64,000 nucleotides of DNA, from NCBI RefSeq assembly GCF_018390575.1, contig NZ_JAHBCJ010000003.1, positions 248,001 to 312,000 on the forward strand, read 5' to 3'. A program made the translations under genes and the position numbers. Numbering within the stretch: the first letter of the stretch is position 1; each line of letters starts with the position of its first letter. Shown here one piece after another: positions 1 through 8,845 of the stretch. Origin of the DNA: Bhargavaea massiliensis (GTDB lineage Bacteria; Bacillota; Bacilli; Bacillales_A; Planococcaceae). The notes below the pieces were generated by a model, which saw nothing but the letters and a program-made list of their open reading frames with translations, did no database searches and was not told the origin of the DNA.

Positions 1-2
1 GG

Positions 3-140
3 ATCAATGAATTAACCGGAATTCCTATTGGTGCATACTCGCTGAATCTTAACGATAATTATATCGACAAGCGTAGGGCCAGCGGCAACAAAGAAAATAG
101 TATAGATCTCACTTGGCCGAATGAAATTATTAAAGAATGA
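3..140 (+). CDS. C-terminal end of an unrecognised protein (5' end outside window)
   Basis: The third forward frame is open from the window edge and ends at a TGA at 138-140, giving 45 residues that end in WPNEIIKE. The peptide is polar and has no motif I recognise. No complete start lies inside the window, so this is the tail of a gene that begins upstream. The stretch is more A+T-rich than the genes that follow. It could also be chance. Confidence 0.45.
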   Translation: MNELTGIPIGAYSLNLNDNYIDKRRASGNKENSIDLTWPNEIIKE

Positions 141-328
141 CATGGGCAGTAGTTATAAGAAAAGGGGACAAGACGACACCAGATGCAGGCATCGGTGACG
201 TCTTTATATTGGTGACGTGAATTCACTCCCAGCATAAGCATGTAGCACACTTAACCTTCCAGAAATGCATATGGTAAAATAAAGGGAGAAGGAACTTTCT
301 GAATTTACTGCGGACGGGGGGAGCTAAA

Positions 329-760
329 GTGAGGCAGGTGACATTAAACAGCGGGGATCCTGTTCATATCCTTGAAGCCGGCCAGATTCATGAGAAAAAG
401 GTGTATCGGGTATTGAATAGCCGGCAGATTCTGACTAGGGACGCTTCTGAATTCCGTGCATGGACGTATGGGGAAACGTTCTTTCTAGACCGTGAAACGG
501 CGGTCAGGTATCTGAAAGAGAAGCGGATGCAGGGGATGAAAGTGATTTTGTTGGAGCGTGAAATCAGCAAGTTGGAGGATGAGGTAAACCGCCTGCGCTG
601 GGCTGAGCGGAAAAGGAGAAAGCAAGCGATTGCTGCTATGCAGCGAAAGGCCGAAAAGCCCAAGGTCCCGATTCCCCAGCCCGCCGGCTATAAGAAAGCC
701 AGTACGTGTGACGCCTGCGGTATGCCAATCAGCAGCACCGGGCATTGCGGGTGCTGTTAA
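329..760 (+). CDS. Hypothetical protein with a cysteine-rich C-terminus
   Basis: I do not recognise this 143-residue protein. It starts at GTG 329 behind a GGGGGG-type ribosome site. Residues about 70-110 are strongly basic and helical with many Lys, Arg and Glu, which suggests a coiled segment. The last 17 residues contain CDACG and CGCC, a possible zinc ribbon. A hairpin terminator follows at 833. Function is unknown; a zinc-binding or nucleic-acid-associated role is only a guess from composition. Confidence 0.6.
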   Translation: MRQVTLNSGDPVHILEAGQIHEKKVYRVLNSRQILTRDASEFRAWTYGETFFLDRETAVRYLKEKRMQGMKVILLEREISKLEDEVNRLRWAERKRRKQAIAAMQRKAEKPKVPIPQPAGYKKASTCDACGMPISSTGHCGCC

Positions 761-832
761 GAAAGCTAACCAATAGTTCATGGATGAAAGATATCCGTTC
801 TCATCAGATCAGAAACTCCATCATATACCTTA

Positions 833-862
833 GAGAAGCAGCTATACACGCTGCTTCTTTTT
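833..862 (+). terminator. Rho-independent terminator
   Basis: GAAGCAGC (835-842) pairs with GCTGCTTC (850-857) around a 7-base loop and is followed by a run of T. It ends the transcript of the 329-760 gene. Confidence 0.8.
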
Positions 863-913
863 AAATAGTAGAAACCAAATGGTGAGAATCAATAAACCTG
901 AGGGGGCACGGGG

Positions 914-1453
914 ATGGTCATCTGGAGAGAAGAGAATGTCCGGATCGAGTCCGGGCTTTGGTTGAATGAGGAACATGTGTTGGTGATGTTCGATCACACG
1001 GACAGGCACCGCTACCGGTTAAGCGTAACTTGGGAGACAGGTAAGCCGGAGTGTCTGTTTGTGATGCTGAATCCGAGCACGGGGGATGCGGGAAAGCCCG
1101 ATCAGACGCTGCATCAGTGTATGAATATCGCCAAGCACCAAGGTTGTGGGTCACTTGAGGTCGTCAACCTTTATTCGTTCAGGACGAAAAGTCCTGAAGT
1201 TCTCTTTGATTCGGATGAACGCCATCATCATCCCCCAAATGACCGCCATCTGGCTGATGCGATTGGAAACGCCCGGCAAGTGATCGTGGCATGGGGGCGG
1301 CATGGCGGAAAAGAAGGCCGGGATGAGGTGGTCCTCAAGATGATCCGTGAAGCCGGAAAAACACTGTACTGCCTGGGGACGACAATCAGCGGAATGCCCC
1401 GTCACCCGCTCTTCTTGCGATCCGATACGCCGCCTGTTGAATACACACGCTGA
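914..1453 (+). CDS. DUF1643 domain protein
   Basis: This 179-residue protein matches the DUF1643 family in layout. It has a short beta-rich N-terminus, the conserved core 'LFVMLNPSTGDA', a 'VVNLYSFRTKSPEVL' segment and 'VIVAWGRHG', ending near 'LYCLGTTISGMPRHPLF'. The family is widespread in bacteria and phages and has no established biochemical function. The start ATG follows GAGGGGGCACGGGG. The next gene begins 6 bases after the stop, so the two are probably co-transcribed. Confidence 0.85.
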   Translation: MVIWREENVRIESGLWLNEEHVLVMFDHTDRHRYRLSVTWETGKPECLFVMLNPSTGDAGKPDQTLHQCMNIAKHQGCGSLEVVNLYSFRTKSPEVLFDSDERHHHPPNDRHLADAIGNARQVIVAWGRHGGKEGRDEVVLKMIREAGKTLYCLGTTISGMPRHPLFLRSDTPPVEYTR

Positions 1454-1459
1454 CCGGCC

Positions 1460-1849
1460 ATGAGGCGCAATCCGATTTTCCGGCTTCTGATGCAGATCGG
1501 ACGGGTGACGGAGCAGCTTTCCCGCAGGAACCGCCGGCACCCCCGCAGTGAAATGGGCGAGTGGGTGAACCAAGGGGACGACTGGGAAGAAGACTGGGTC
1601 TGGGTCGACAGTGACAAGGCGAAGTGGCTCTATCGAATCTGCTATCTAAACATCTATAGGCGAAAAGATGGCTATGACTTGATCGTCTCTTGGAAGCAGG
1701 ACGCCGCCGCCGATCATGTCCAGGAAACGACCTACCAGCACGTCGATCATGCCATCTCCGTCTGGTCGAAGTATTACAGGTCCAAAGGTAAAGTCACTGT
1801 GATCCGGGAAGTGGAAGATGAGGAGTGGGAAGGGGAGGCGTGGTTGTGA
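1460..1849 (+). CDS. Hypothetical protein, tryptophan- and tyrosine-rich
   Basis: The protein has 129 residues with a basic N-terminus (about 1-30) followed by a W/Y/D/E-rich globular part that includes 'WEEDWVWVDSDKAKWLYRICYLNIYRR'. It has no signal peptide or membrane segment and I do not recognise the family. It sits 6 bases after the DUF1643 gene and ends before a convergent terminator region, so it is likely the last gene of that small operon. Confidence 0.6.
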   Translation: MRRNPIFRLLMQIGRVTEQLSRRNRRHPRSEMGEWVNQGDDWEEDWVWVDSDKAKWLYRICYLNIYRRKDGYDLIVSWKQDAAADHVQETTYQHVDHAISVWSKYYRSKGKVTVIREVEDEEWEGEAWL

Positions 1850-1864
1850 GTGGGGCATCCCAAT

Positions 1865-1901
1865 AAAAAGCAGACAGAGCGAATTCCTTCGCCTTGTCTG
1901 C
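1865..1901 (-). terminator. Terminator of the minus-strand amidohydrolase operon
   Basis: Read on the minus strand, GCAGACA (1901-1895) pairs with TGTCTGC (1876-1870), with an inner CGAA/TTCG pairing, and is followed by TTTTTATT. Confidence 0.75.
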
Positions 1902-1907
1902 AGCCGG

Positions 1908-1942
1908 ACGCGCATCTCCCAAGAGGTGTGCGTGATTTTTTA
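1908..1942 (+). terminator. Terminator of the plus-strand DUF1643 operon
   Basis: ACGCGCATCTC (1908-1918) pairs with GAGGTGTGCGT (1923-1933) around CCAA, with two G-U pairs, and is followed by a T run. Its T run overlaps the stop codon of the convergent amidohydrolase gene. Confidence 0.65.
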
Positions 1943-3175
1943 TTGTTCTTTCACCAATTCTCCATCTTTAAGGACAGCCAGAATGTTGTCCGGGTCGGAA
2001 AGAGAATGGATATCCTCGAGCGGATTGCCCTTCACGATGACCACATCTGCGAGCTTTCCTTCTTCCAGCGTGCCCACTTTGTCTTCCCAGCCCATGCATT
2101 CCGCAGCAGTCTTTGTGGAAGCGACGATGGCATCCATCGGGGTCATGCCGCTTTCGACCATGAGGCTGAGTTCGCGAAGGTTGGTGCCGTGGCGGAATAC
2201 GCCGGCGTCGGTGCCCATCGCGATGTTCACGCCGGCCTCGTAGGCTTTCGTGAAGCTTGCTTTATGGTGTTCGATGACTTCAGCCGCTTGCTCGACAGCC
2301 GATTGCGGCATGCCGACTTCTTCTGCGGTTTCCAGGACGGAAACAGGCGCAAGGAGGGTCGGCACCAGATACGTGCCGTTTTCTTTCATCAGTTCGATGG
2401 CTTCGTCATCCAGGAAAATGCCGTGTTCAATGGAATGGACGCCCGCGCGGACCGCGTTCTTGATGCCTTCCGCACCCTGTGCATGGGCCATTACTTTAAT
2501 GCCTTTGCGGAACTGGGCTTCTTCTACGATTGCAGAGAGTTCCCCGAACGAGTATTGGGTGAACTCGGGATGGTCGGTCGGGCTGAGGACGCCGCCCGTG
2601 GCGTGTACCTTGATGACTTCGGCACCGGCGCGCAGCATTTCACGGGTTTTCTTCCTGACTTCATCCACGCCGTCCGCAATTCCGTTCGGCATGCCGCGGT
2701 AGCCGGAAGGGGAGATGTCGAACACGTCCCCGTTCAGCTGCATGCCGTCGCCGTGGCCGCCGGTGATGGTGAGGGCGTTGATGCTGACCTGGATGCGCGG
2801 TCCCTGGATCAGCCCGTCTTCGATGGCGCGCTTGACGCCGAGGTCGGTTCCGAGTGCATCGCGCACTGAGGTTACGCCTGCATCGAGTGTTTTCTTCATG
2901 TACGCCATTGCCTGATAGAACATGTAGCTGAACGGCGTCGTCAGCCGTTGTTGGAGCGGCGCGTATTCAAACATCATATGGACATGCGTGTCGATGAATC
3001 CGGGCAGGACGGTGTTGCCGCCCGCATCGATCACGGTTTCGTCACCGGTTTTCGTAAAGCCCGAAGCGTCCCCGATGTAGTCGATTTTGTTGTTTTTCAC
3101 GACGACGATGCCCTGACGCGGCTCGCTGCCTGTACCGTCGATGAGTCGTCCGTTTTCGATGATGGTTGTAGTCAT
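1940..3175 (-). CDS. Metal-dependent amidohydrolase (imidazolonepropionase-like)
   Basis: The 411-residue protein belongs to the amidohydrolase superfamily. Metal ligands are visible: HxH in 'DTHVHM', a probable carboxylated lysine in 'EVIKVHATGG', His in 'VMAHAQG' and 'SIEHG', and Asp in 'MGTDAG'. A 'LEEGKLADVVIV' C-terminal sandwich strand is also typical. Relatives hydrolyse amides, cyclic imides or Xaa-Pro peptides; the substrate here is unknown. I chose ATG 3175 because GGAGGA lies 8 bases upstream. It is 15 bases after the membrane protein gene, so the permease-like protein probably imports its substrate. Confidence 0.85.
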   Translation of the reverse strand: MTTTIIENGRLIDGTGSEPRQGIVVVKNNKIDYIGDASGFTKTGDETVIDAGGNTVLPGFIDTHVHMMFEYAPLQQRLTTPFSYMFYQAMAYMKKTLDAGVTSVRDALGTDLGVKRAIEDGLIQGPRIQVSINALTITGGHGDGMQLNGDVFDISPSGYRGMPNGIADGVDEVRKKTREMLRAGAEVIKVHATGGVLSPTDHPEFTQYSFGELSAIVEEAQFRKGIKVMAHAQGAEGIKNAVRAGVHSIEHGIFLDDEAIELMKENGTYLVPTLLAPVSVLETAEEVGMPQSAVEQAAEVIEHHKASFTKAYEAGVNIAMGTDAGVFRHGTNLRELSLMVESGMTPMDAIVASTKTAAECMGWEDKVGTLEEGKLADVVIVKGNPLEDIHSLSDPDNILAVLKDGELVKEQ

Positions 3176-3190
3176 TAAGAATTCCTCCAA

Positions 3191-4363
3191 TTATATGAAT
3201 GAAACGAGCACGCCCGCGATAAAGACCGAGGCGACGGTGACCGTCGTAAATCCGCCGATCAGCATCGGGGTCAGCAATTCGTTGAAGATGAGTTTTTCTT
3301 CATCTTTTGTCCGGGCTGTGCTTCGTGCGACTTCCTCACACAGCAGGTAATCGCCCGGGAAGCCGAACAGTGCTGTAAGGGCAACCGGCATCCCTTTTAG
3401 CGGATCCCATTTGACGAGTTTCGCCCCTACATATCCGCCGATCGCGATGCCGGCCGTTCCGAGGATGATGATTGCGGCAACTGCCGGAAGCTGCGTCATG
3501 ACTTCCTGAGGGGAGACACCCGCCATGGAACCGATGACGACGAACATGATGCCGACCAATGTCAGTGTGAACGAGTTCGCCTTCACGAGGGACTCTTGCT
3601 CGAGGAAGCCGATCTTTGCGCCGATGATACCGAATACGAGGCACCAGATGCTGTAATTGATCGGTGTAACGGAGCCGAGGACGACGCCGAGGGCACCGAC
3701 AACAAATACGAGAAACAGCCGAATCGTCATGCTGGAGCGCACCGGCCCGAGTTTCCTCGTTTCCGTCAGTTCTTCGGCAAGTTCGGCGTTCATCGGCTTA
3801 AAGGTGCCATCGTCAATCTTGCCGAGCAGCCTCTTGGCATAGGCGCGCATAAAGTTAAGGGCGAGTGGCATGCCGAGCAGACCCTGGAATGCAACGATCA
3901 GTGCAGGGATCAGGGCAACCGTTCCGAGATCCAGTTCCTTCAGTTTTTCGGTCGTGATGATCATCGCCACGATGCCTCCGCTGATCGGGCCCATGCCCGC
4001 GACAGCCGTCTCGAAATTAAAGACAAACGGAATGATGGCGAAAATCAGGATACCCGCAACAACCACGCCGGACAGCGCGATGACGACCGCGCGGTACTGC
4101 TCCCGGAGCACCTTCATCGGGATGAGCGTCCCCATATGGACAATGGCCGGACCGATCAGGATGGCCCCGAGCGCTGCGAACTGAGAGCTTTCCAGAATAT
4201 TTTCAGGGAAGATGCCCGTCCAGCTGAGGATCATAAAGCCAACCATGGCGGTCAGCAGCATCGGCACACGGGCGCGTGACACGATTGAGAGCCATTCGCC
4301 GAACGCGATCAGTGCAAAAACGAGCACAGTGGCAACAAGAGGAGAATGTATGATTTCTGACAT
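3191..4363 (-). CDS. Multi-pass membrane protein, DUF3100-like
   Basis: The 390-residue protein has about ten hydrophobic segments and Gly-rich transmembrane stretches such as 'GIAIGGYVGAKL', with one charged loop near residues 175-210. It resembles the DUF3100 group of putative transporters, recalled from layout and so uncertain. ATG 4363 follows AAGGAAGG; an in-frame upstream TTG lacks a ribosome site. The downstream amidohydrolase starts 15 bases after the stop, suggesting a transporter-hydrolase operon for a small amide or cyclic compound. Confidence 0.65.
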   Translation of the reverse strand: MSEIIHSPLVATVLVFALIAFGEWLSIVSRARVPMLLTAMVGFMILSWTGIFPENILESSQFAALGAILIGPAIVHMGTLIPMKVLREQYRAVVIALSGVVVAGILIFAIIPFVFNFETAVAGMGPISGGIVAMIITTEKLKELDLGTVALIPALIVAFQGLLGMPLALNFMRAYAKRLLGKIDDGTFKPMNAELAEELTETRKLGPVRSSMTIRLFLVFVVGALGVVLGSVTPINYSIWCLVFGIIGAKIGFLEQESLVKANSFTLTLVGIMFVVIGSMAGVSPQEVMTQLPAVAAIIILGTAGIAIGGYVGAKLVKWDPLKGMPVALTALFGFPGDYLLCEEVARSTARTKDEEKLIFNELLTPMLIGGFTTVTVASVFIAGVLVSFI

Positions 4364-5072
4364 AAAAAGCCTTCCTTCCAAGCTGATTCATTGCGCCAGC
4401 CAAGTTAGCTAAAGCAATGAACTGATTCTACAGAAAATAAGGAAGAATAGTCAATGGAATTTTTAGAAATATATCGGATTTTGTATTTTGATTAAAAATA
4501 TTTATAGTGAAAAGCTTTGCAGACCAAGGAGTTGAAAGGGTGGCAAAGATTTCAGTGGGGAAATAAAGATTTTTTATGCGTTTTTGATGGAGGCGCTTTC
4601 AATGATTTGTTGTGACAATGGCTGCCGATTTTGGAGACTTGAGAATGGCGCTGTATATGTATTTGGTGACGCCTATCTGATTTAAATGAAGAGAGATTGA
4701 TTTCGTCACTCGACCATTCAATTTTGTCATTCCGCGGAAAAGTTACGCCATTCAATTCCCGGCAATGGGTGAATGACGAAACCGGGAGGCCGAACGACAA
4801 AACTGCGGTCATGAATGACGAAATTACGATCCTGAATGATGAAACCGGGACAACGAATGTTCCTACGCTCCATGGCTTGTTGCGTGATCCGTAAAGGTCA
4901 GTGGTTTGAAAATCCATTCCCTCAAAATGAATAAAAAGAACCGGTGCCATCGCCCCGACTTTAGGAAATCGCTTTCCCATTCAAGTACTTCCGTATGATA
5001 GGCACGTTTTGGCAACTCCGATAAACTTGTTAGAAAGTACTGATAATTTAGAAGGAGAGAAGGGGAGAGAGC
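4364..5072. other. Intergenic region between divergent operons
   Basis: This 709-bp gap holds an A+T-rich part at about 4430-4570, likely carrying minus-strand promoter signals for the DUF3100 gene, and the 21-bp array at 4701-4866. Open frames here (for example plus 4697-4894) have a heptad NDETGRP-like pattern that comes from the DNA repeat, so I do not call them genes. Confidence 0.6.
4701..4866. repeat. Bipolar array of 21-bp-phased units
   Basis: Cores TTTCGTCACTC (4701), TTTTGTCATTC (4722) and TTACGCCATTC (4743) lie exactly 21 bases apart. After a centre near 4762 the complementary orientation appears as GAATGACGAAA (4771), GAACGACAAAA (4792), GAATGACGAAA (4813), GAATGATGAAA (4834) and a worn GAATGTTC (4855), again 21 bases apart. 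Spacers vary. The two halves are inverted and could pair. Confidence 0.9.
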
Positions 5073-6716
5073 ATGCTGAATGTAACGAAGAAAGCCGGGG
5101 TGGCGGCAGTGCTGGCGGGAACGATGGCGCTCGGTACCGTCTTTGCAGTGCCAGTTGAGGCAGGCGGGGGAGCGGAGAACAAGCAGTGGGACCGGCCGGG
5201 GCCGATGTCGCCGGTTCTGCATCCGGGTTCCGTGAAGGGGGCGGGTATGGTCCAGACGCCGCTGGATTCGATTGATGGGGCAATCGGGCAAAGCATGGCG
5301 GACCGGACTTTCCCGGGAGCGGTGGTTTTCGTGGCAAGGAACGGCCATGTCGTGAAGCATGAGGCATATGGGCATTCGGCGCTTTACACCGATGATCAGT
5401 TCACGGAGATGGACGAGCCTGTCGCGATGACGGAGGAGACGATTTTTGACCTGGCTTCCATCAGCAAGATCTTCACGACGACCGCTGCAATGAAACTGTA
5501 TGAGCAGGGTCTTTTCTCGCTGGATGATCCGGTTGCCGATTACATCCCGGAGTTTGCTGACAACGGCAAGGAGAATGTGACGATCCGCCAGTTGATGACG
5601 CATACGTCCGGATTCACGGCTTGGGTGCCTCTGTATAGCCAAGGCAAAAGCCGGGAGGACCGCTTAGATATCGCACACCGTTATCCGCTCGCCAATCCTC
5701 CTGGGACCAAGTACACGTATAGCGACCTGAATATGATCACCCTCGGTTCCCTGGTGGAGCGGCTTTCCGGCAAGCGGCTTGACCAGTTTATCCAGGATGA
5801 AATCACAGGGCCGCTCGGCATGAAGGATACGATGTACAATCCGCCGGCTTCCCTAAAGAACCGGATTGCCGCGACCGAATACCAGCCGGCACTCGGCCGG
5901 GGCATCGTGTGGGGCAGTGTCCATGATGAAAATGCCTGGTCGCTGGACGGTGTGGCAGGGCATGCGGGCGTGTTCTCGACGGCGCCGGATCTCGCCAAGT
6001 TCGCGCATATGTTCCTGAACGATGGCCGGTACGGCGGCAAGCGGATCCTGAAGCCAGAAACGGTCCGCCTGCTTGAGGAAAACCAGATTCCGGGGTTCCC
6101 GGGCAATGACCACGGGCTCGGATGGGAGCTGAACCAAGGCTGGTACATGGACGCACTGGCTGATTCGGGGACTGCAGGACATACCGGCTACACCGGTACG
6201 AGCATCGCCGTCAGCAAGAAAAACCAGACGGTCGCCATCCTGCTGACGAACCGGGTCCATCCTTCCAGGAACACGATTTCCCTGAACACGATCCGGCGGA
6301 CGGTCGCGCGTCATGTGGCGGACGCCATTCCGGCGCCGGTCCCGAAACATGAAGAGATGTGGTTCTCGGGTTACGGGGACCGGCTTGACCGGACAATGAC
6401 GTTTGAGCTGAACGGAGAGGCAACAGCGCTTTCGTTTGATTCCTGGCACCGACTGGAGAACAGATCAGACTATGGCCGGGTGGAGGTTTCGGCAGACGGG
6501 GTGAACTGGACGGAACTCGCGGCTCTGACCGGAAACGGCGGGGATCTGGAACGGGTGACGGCGGACCTGCCGGAAGGGACCGAGTTTGTCCGCTTCCGCT
6601 ATGACACCGACGCATCCGTGAACGGCCGGGGCTGGTATGTCGGAAACGTAATGGCAGATGGGGAGTCTGTCGAGCCTGCAGGAGATACCGGCGGCTGGGC
6701 TTTGAGAGACTATTAA
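5073..6716 (+). CDS. amiE: AmiE-like serine hydrolase (class C beta-lactamase fold), murein recycling
   Basis: The 547-residue secreted protein has a signal peptide (about 1-30) and a class C beta-lactamase/DD-peptidase fold. The SxxK motif is 'SISK' near residue 130, 'YSDLN' lies near 215 and 'HTGYTG' near 369. In Bacillus subtilis AmiE (YbbE) splits the lactyl-peptide bond of MurNAc-peptides. The gene order here, followed by nagZ and namZ, matches that operon. Residues about 420-547 form an extra C-terminal beta-rich domain beginning near 'EEMWFSGYGDRLDRTM'; B. subtilis AmiE is shorter, so this is an addition, perhaps wall- or sugar-binding (inference). Confidence 0.85.
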   Translation: MLNVTKKAGVAAVLAGTMALGTVFAVPVEAGGGAENKQWDRPGPMSPVLHPGSVKGAGMVQTPLDSIDGAIGQSMADRTFPGAVVFVARNGHVVKHEAYGHSALYTDDQFTEMDEPVAMTEETIFDLASISKIFTTTAAMKLYEQGLFSLDDPVADYIPEFADNGKENVTIRQLMTHTSGFTAWVPLYSQGKSREDRLDIAHRYPLANPPGTKYTYSDLNMITLGSLVERLSGKRLDQFIQDEITGPLGMKDTMYNPPASLKNRIAATEYQPALGRGIVWGSVHDENAWSLDGVAGHAGVFSTAPDLAKFAHMFLNDGRYGGKRILKPETVRLLEENQIPGFPGNDHGLGWELNQGWYMDALADSGTAGHTGYTGTSIAVSKKNQTVAILLTNRVHPSRNTISLNTIRRTVARHVADAIPAPVPKHEEMWFSGYGDRLDRTMTFELNGEATALSFDSWHRLENRSDYGRVEVSADGVNWTELAALTGNGGDLERVTADLPEGTEFVRFRYDTDASVNGRGWYVGNVMADGESVEPAGDTGGWALRDY

Positions 6717-6732
6717 AAGGGAGGAATGAGGA

Positions 6733-8832
6733 ATGCCGAGTATGCGGAAGGTGTTGCTGTTGCCGTTTCTGATCGCGGTGCTGATTGTGACGCCGATCAT
6801 TTCGGGGGCAAGTGCTGCGGAAGGGCCGGAGGTCAAAGATCTGGTGATTCTCCAGAATGTGCCGGAGATCGACCATGAAGCCGAAAACGGGGAGCTGCAG
6901 CTGACGGCGCTCCATGTGTATCAGGACGGACATTTCAAGAAGTCTGCTGACCAGACATGGTCGTCTTCCAATGACACCGTTGCGGCAGTAGATGCGGCAG
7001 GAAAGGTGACGGTTACCGGAAAGCCGGGGAAAACATGGATCAGCGTGACGGACGGAACGTATTCCGACCGGATTGCCATCCAGGCAAAGCCCGATCCGGA
7101 TGCAAGAGAGTCTAAAGGCAAGCCGCCTGTAAACGTGACGGTCGTGAAGGAAGAAGGCGACCGCTACAATATCGTGGACAACGCCATCAGCCAGATGACG
7201 ATGGAAGAAAAGGTCGGGCAGATGCTCATGCCGGACTTCCGCAATTGGAAAGGGAAAAACGTGACGGAAATGCTTCCTGAGATCGAGCGTCTCGTGAAGG
7301 ACTACCATATCGGCGGCGTCATTTTGTTCCGTGAAAACGTCGTGACGACCGAACAGACGACCCGTCTTGCGGACGCCTACCAGGCAGCCTCCGAAAAGTA
7401 TGGGATGTTCCTGACGATTGACCAGGAGGGCGGCATCGTGACGCGCCTTCAGTCGGGGACCGACATGCCGGGCAATATGGCGCTCGGGGCAACCCGTTCC
7501 GAGAAACTGGCTTATGACACCGGCCGTGTAATCGGTGAAGAGCTGGCTTCACTCGGCATCAACTTCGACTTGGCACCTGTACTCGACGTCAACAATAACC
7601 CGGACAACCCGGTGATCGGCGTCCGCTCGTTCGGGGAAGACCCGGAGCTGGTCGCAAGCCTTGGCACGGCCTATGTAAAGGGGCTCCAGGATACCGGAAC
7701 GGCGGCAACGGCCAAGCACTTCCCGGGACACGGGGACACAGCGGTCGACTCCCACCTCGGCCTGCCGGAAGTGCCGCATGACAAAGAGCGGCTGATGGAA
7801 GTCGAGCTGTACCCGTTCCAGCGGGCGATGGATGAAGGCATCGACGCCATCATGACGGCGCATGTCACCTTCCCGAAAATCGATGATACAAAAGTGATCT
7901 CCAAGAAAGACGGCTCAGAAATCCATGTCCCGGCCACCCTTTCGCACAAAGTATTGACCGGGCTCATGAGAGAAGAAATGGGGTATGACGGGCTCATCAT
8001 CACGGACGCCCTGAACATGCAGGCGATCGCCGACCATTTCGGTCCGGTCGATGCGGTCATCAAGGCGATCCAGGCGGGAACTGACATCGTCCTCATGCCG
8101 GTCGGTCTGGAAACCGTCGCGGAAGGCGTGTACGGCGCGGTCCGTTCGGGAGACATTTCCGAAGAACGCATCGAAGCGTCCGTCAAACGCATCCTGACGC
8201 TGAAGCTTGAGCGCGGCATCCTCAAGGAAGAAAGTCCGAAGCCGATTGACGAAAAGATCGCGAATGCCCTTGAAGTGGTCGGTTCCGACGAGCATAAGGC
8301 TGTTGAACGGGAAGTGGCGGAGCGGTCCGTAACGCTCGTGAAAAACCAAGACATCCTGCCGCTTGCTCCAAACGCGGATGACCAGATTATCGTTGTTGGC
8401 AATACGTATATTGATGATCTGTACAACGCAGTGAAGGCCAAGCATGCCAATACGGTGCTGATTAAGGCGAGCGCACCTTTGACTGAGGCACAGCTGGATC
8501 AGGTGAGGGAAGCGAAGGCAGTCATCGCAGGAACGGTCACATCCACCGTCTCCCAGCGCTCCGCGACAAGCGCTCAGATGCGGATGGTCAACCAGCTGAT
8601 CGCGGAAACCGAAACGCCGGTGATCGGTGTCGGCATCCGGAATCCGTACGACATCATGGCTTACCCGAATACGGATGCTTACCTTGCACAGTACAGCTTC
8701 CGGACCGCGAGCTTCAAGGCAACGGCTGCCATCCTGTTCGGCGAAGTGGCACCTAGCGGGACGTTGCCGATCACGATTCCGGGCGCTGAAGGCGGCGTCT
8801 TGTACGGATTCGGCCATGGCCTGACTTACTGA
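6733..8832 (+). CDS. nagZ: NagZ-type beta-N-acetylglucosaminidase (GH3), secreted
   Basis: The 699-residue protein has a signal peptide (1-28), a bacterial Ig-like domain (about 50-125, 'VDAAGKVTVTGKPG'), a GH3 barrel and a C-terminal GH3 domain. The His-Asp dyad characteristic of NagZ sits in 'KHFPGHGDTAVDSH' near residue 335, and the nucleophile Asp in 'IITDALNM' near 425. It would remove GlcNAc from murein fragments outside the cell, as does B. subtilis YbbD. The Ig-like N-domain is an addition. The gene starts 16 bases after amiE. Confidence 0.92.
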   Translation: MPSMRKVLLLPFLIAVLIVTPIISGASAAEGPEVKDLVILQNVPEIDHEAENGELQLTALHVYQDGHFKKSADQTWSSSNDTVAAVDAAGKVTVTGKPGKTWISVTDGTYSDRIAIQAKPDPDARESKGKPPVNVTVVKEEGDRYNIVDNAISQMTMEEKVGQMLMPDFRNWKGKNVTEMLPEIERLVKDYHIGGVILFRENVVTTEQTTRLADAYQAASEKYGMFLTIDQEGGIVTRLQSGTDMPGNMALGATRSEKLAYDTGRVIGEELASLGINFDLAPVLDVNNNPDNPVIGVRSFGEDPELVASLGTAYVKGLQDTGTAATAKHFPGHGDTAVDSHLGLPEVPHDKERLMEVELYPFQRAMDEGIDAIMTAHVTFPKIDDTKVISKKDGSEIHVPATLSHKVLTGLMREEMGYDGLIITDALNMQAIADHFGPVDAVIKAIQAGTDIVLMPVGLETVAEGVYGAVRSGDISEERIEASVKRILTLKLERGILKEESPKPIDEKIANALEVVGSDEHKAVEREVAERSVTLVKNQDILPLAPNADDQIIVVGNTYIDDLYNAVKAKHANTVLIKASAPLTEAQLDQVREAKAVIAGTVTSTVSQRSATSAQMRMVNQLIAETETPVIGVGIRNPYDIMAYPNTDAYLAQYSFRTASFKATAAILFGEVAPSGTLPITIPGAEGGVLYGFGHGLTY

Positions 8833-8845
8833 GGAGGGAAATCCA

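Noticed and set aside
1850-2869. Long plus-strand ORF of 339 codons opposite the amidohydrolase
   Set aside because: The minus strand has clear amidohydrolase motifs, a good ribosome site and a terminator; the plus-strand frame is a G+C-rich shadow.
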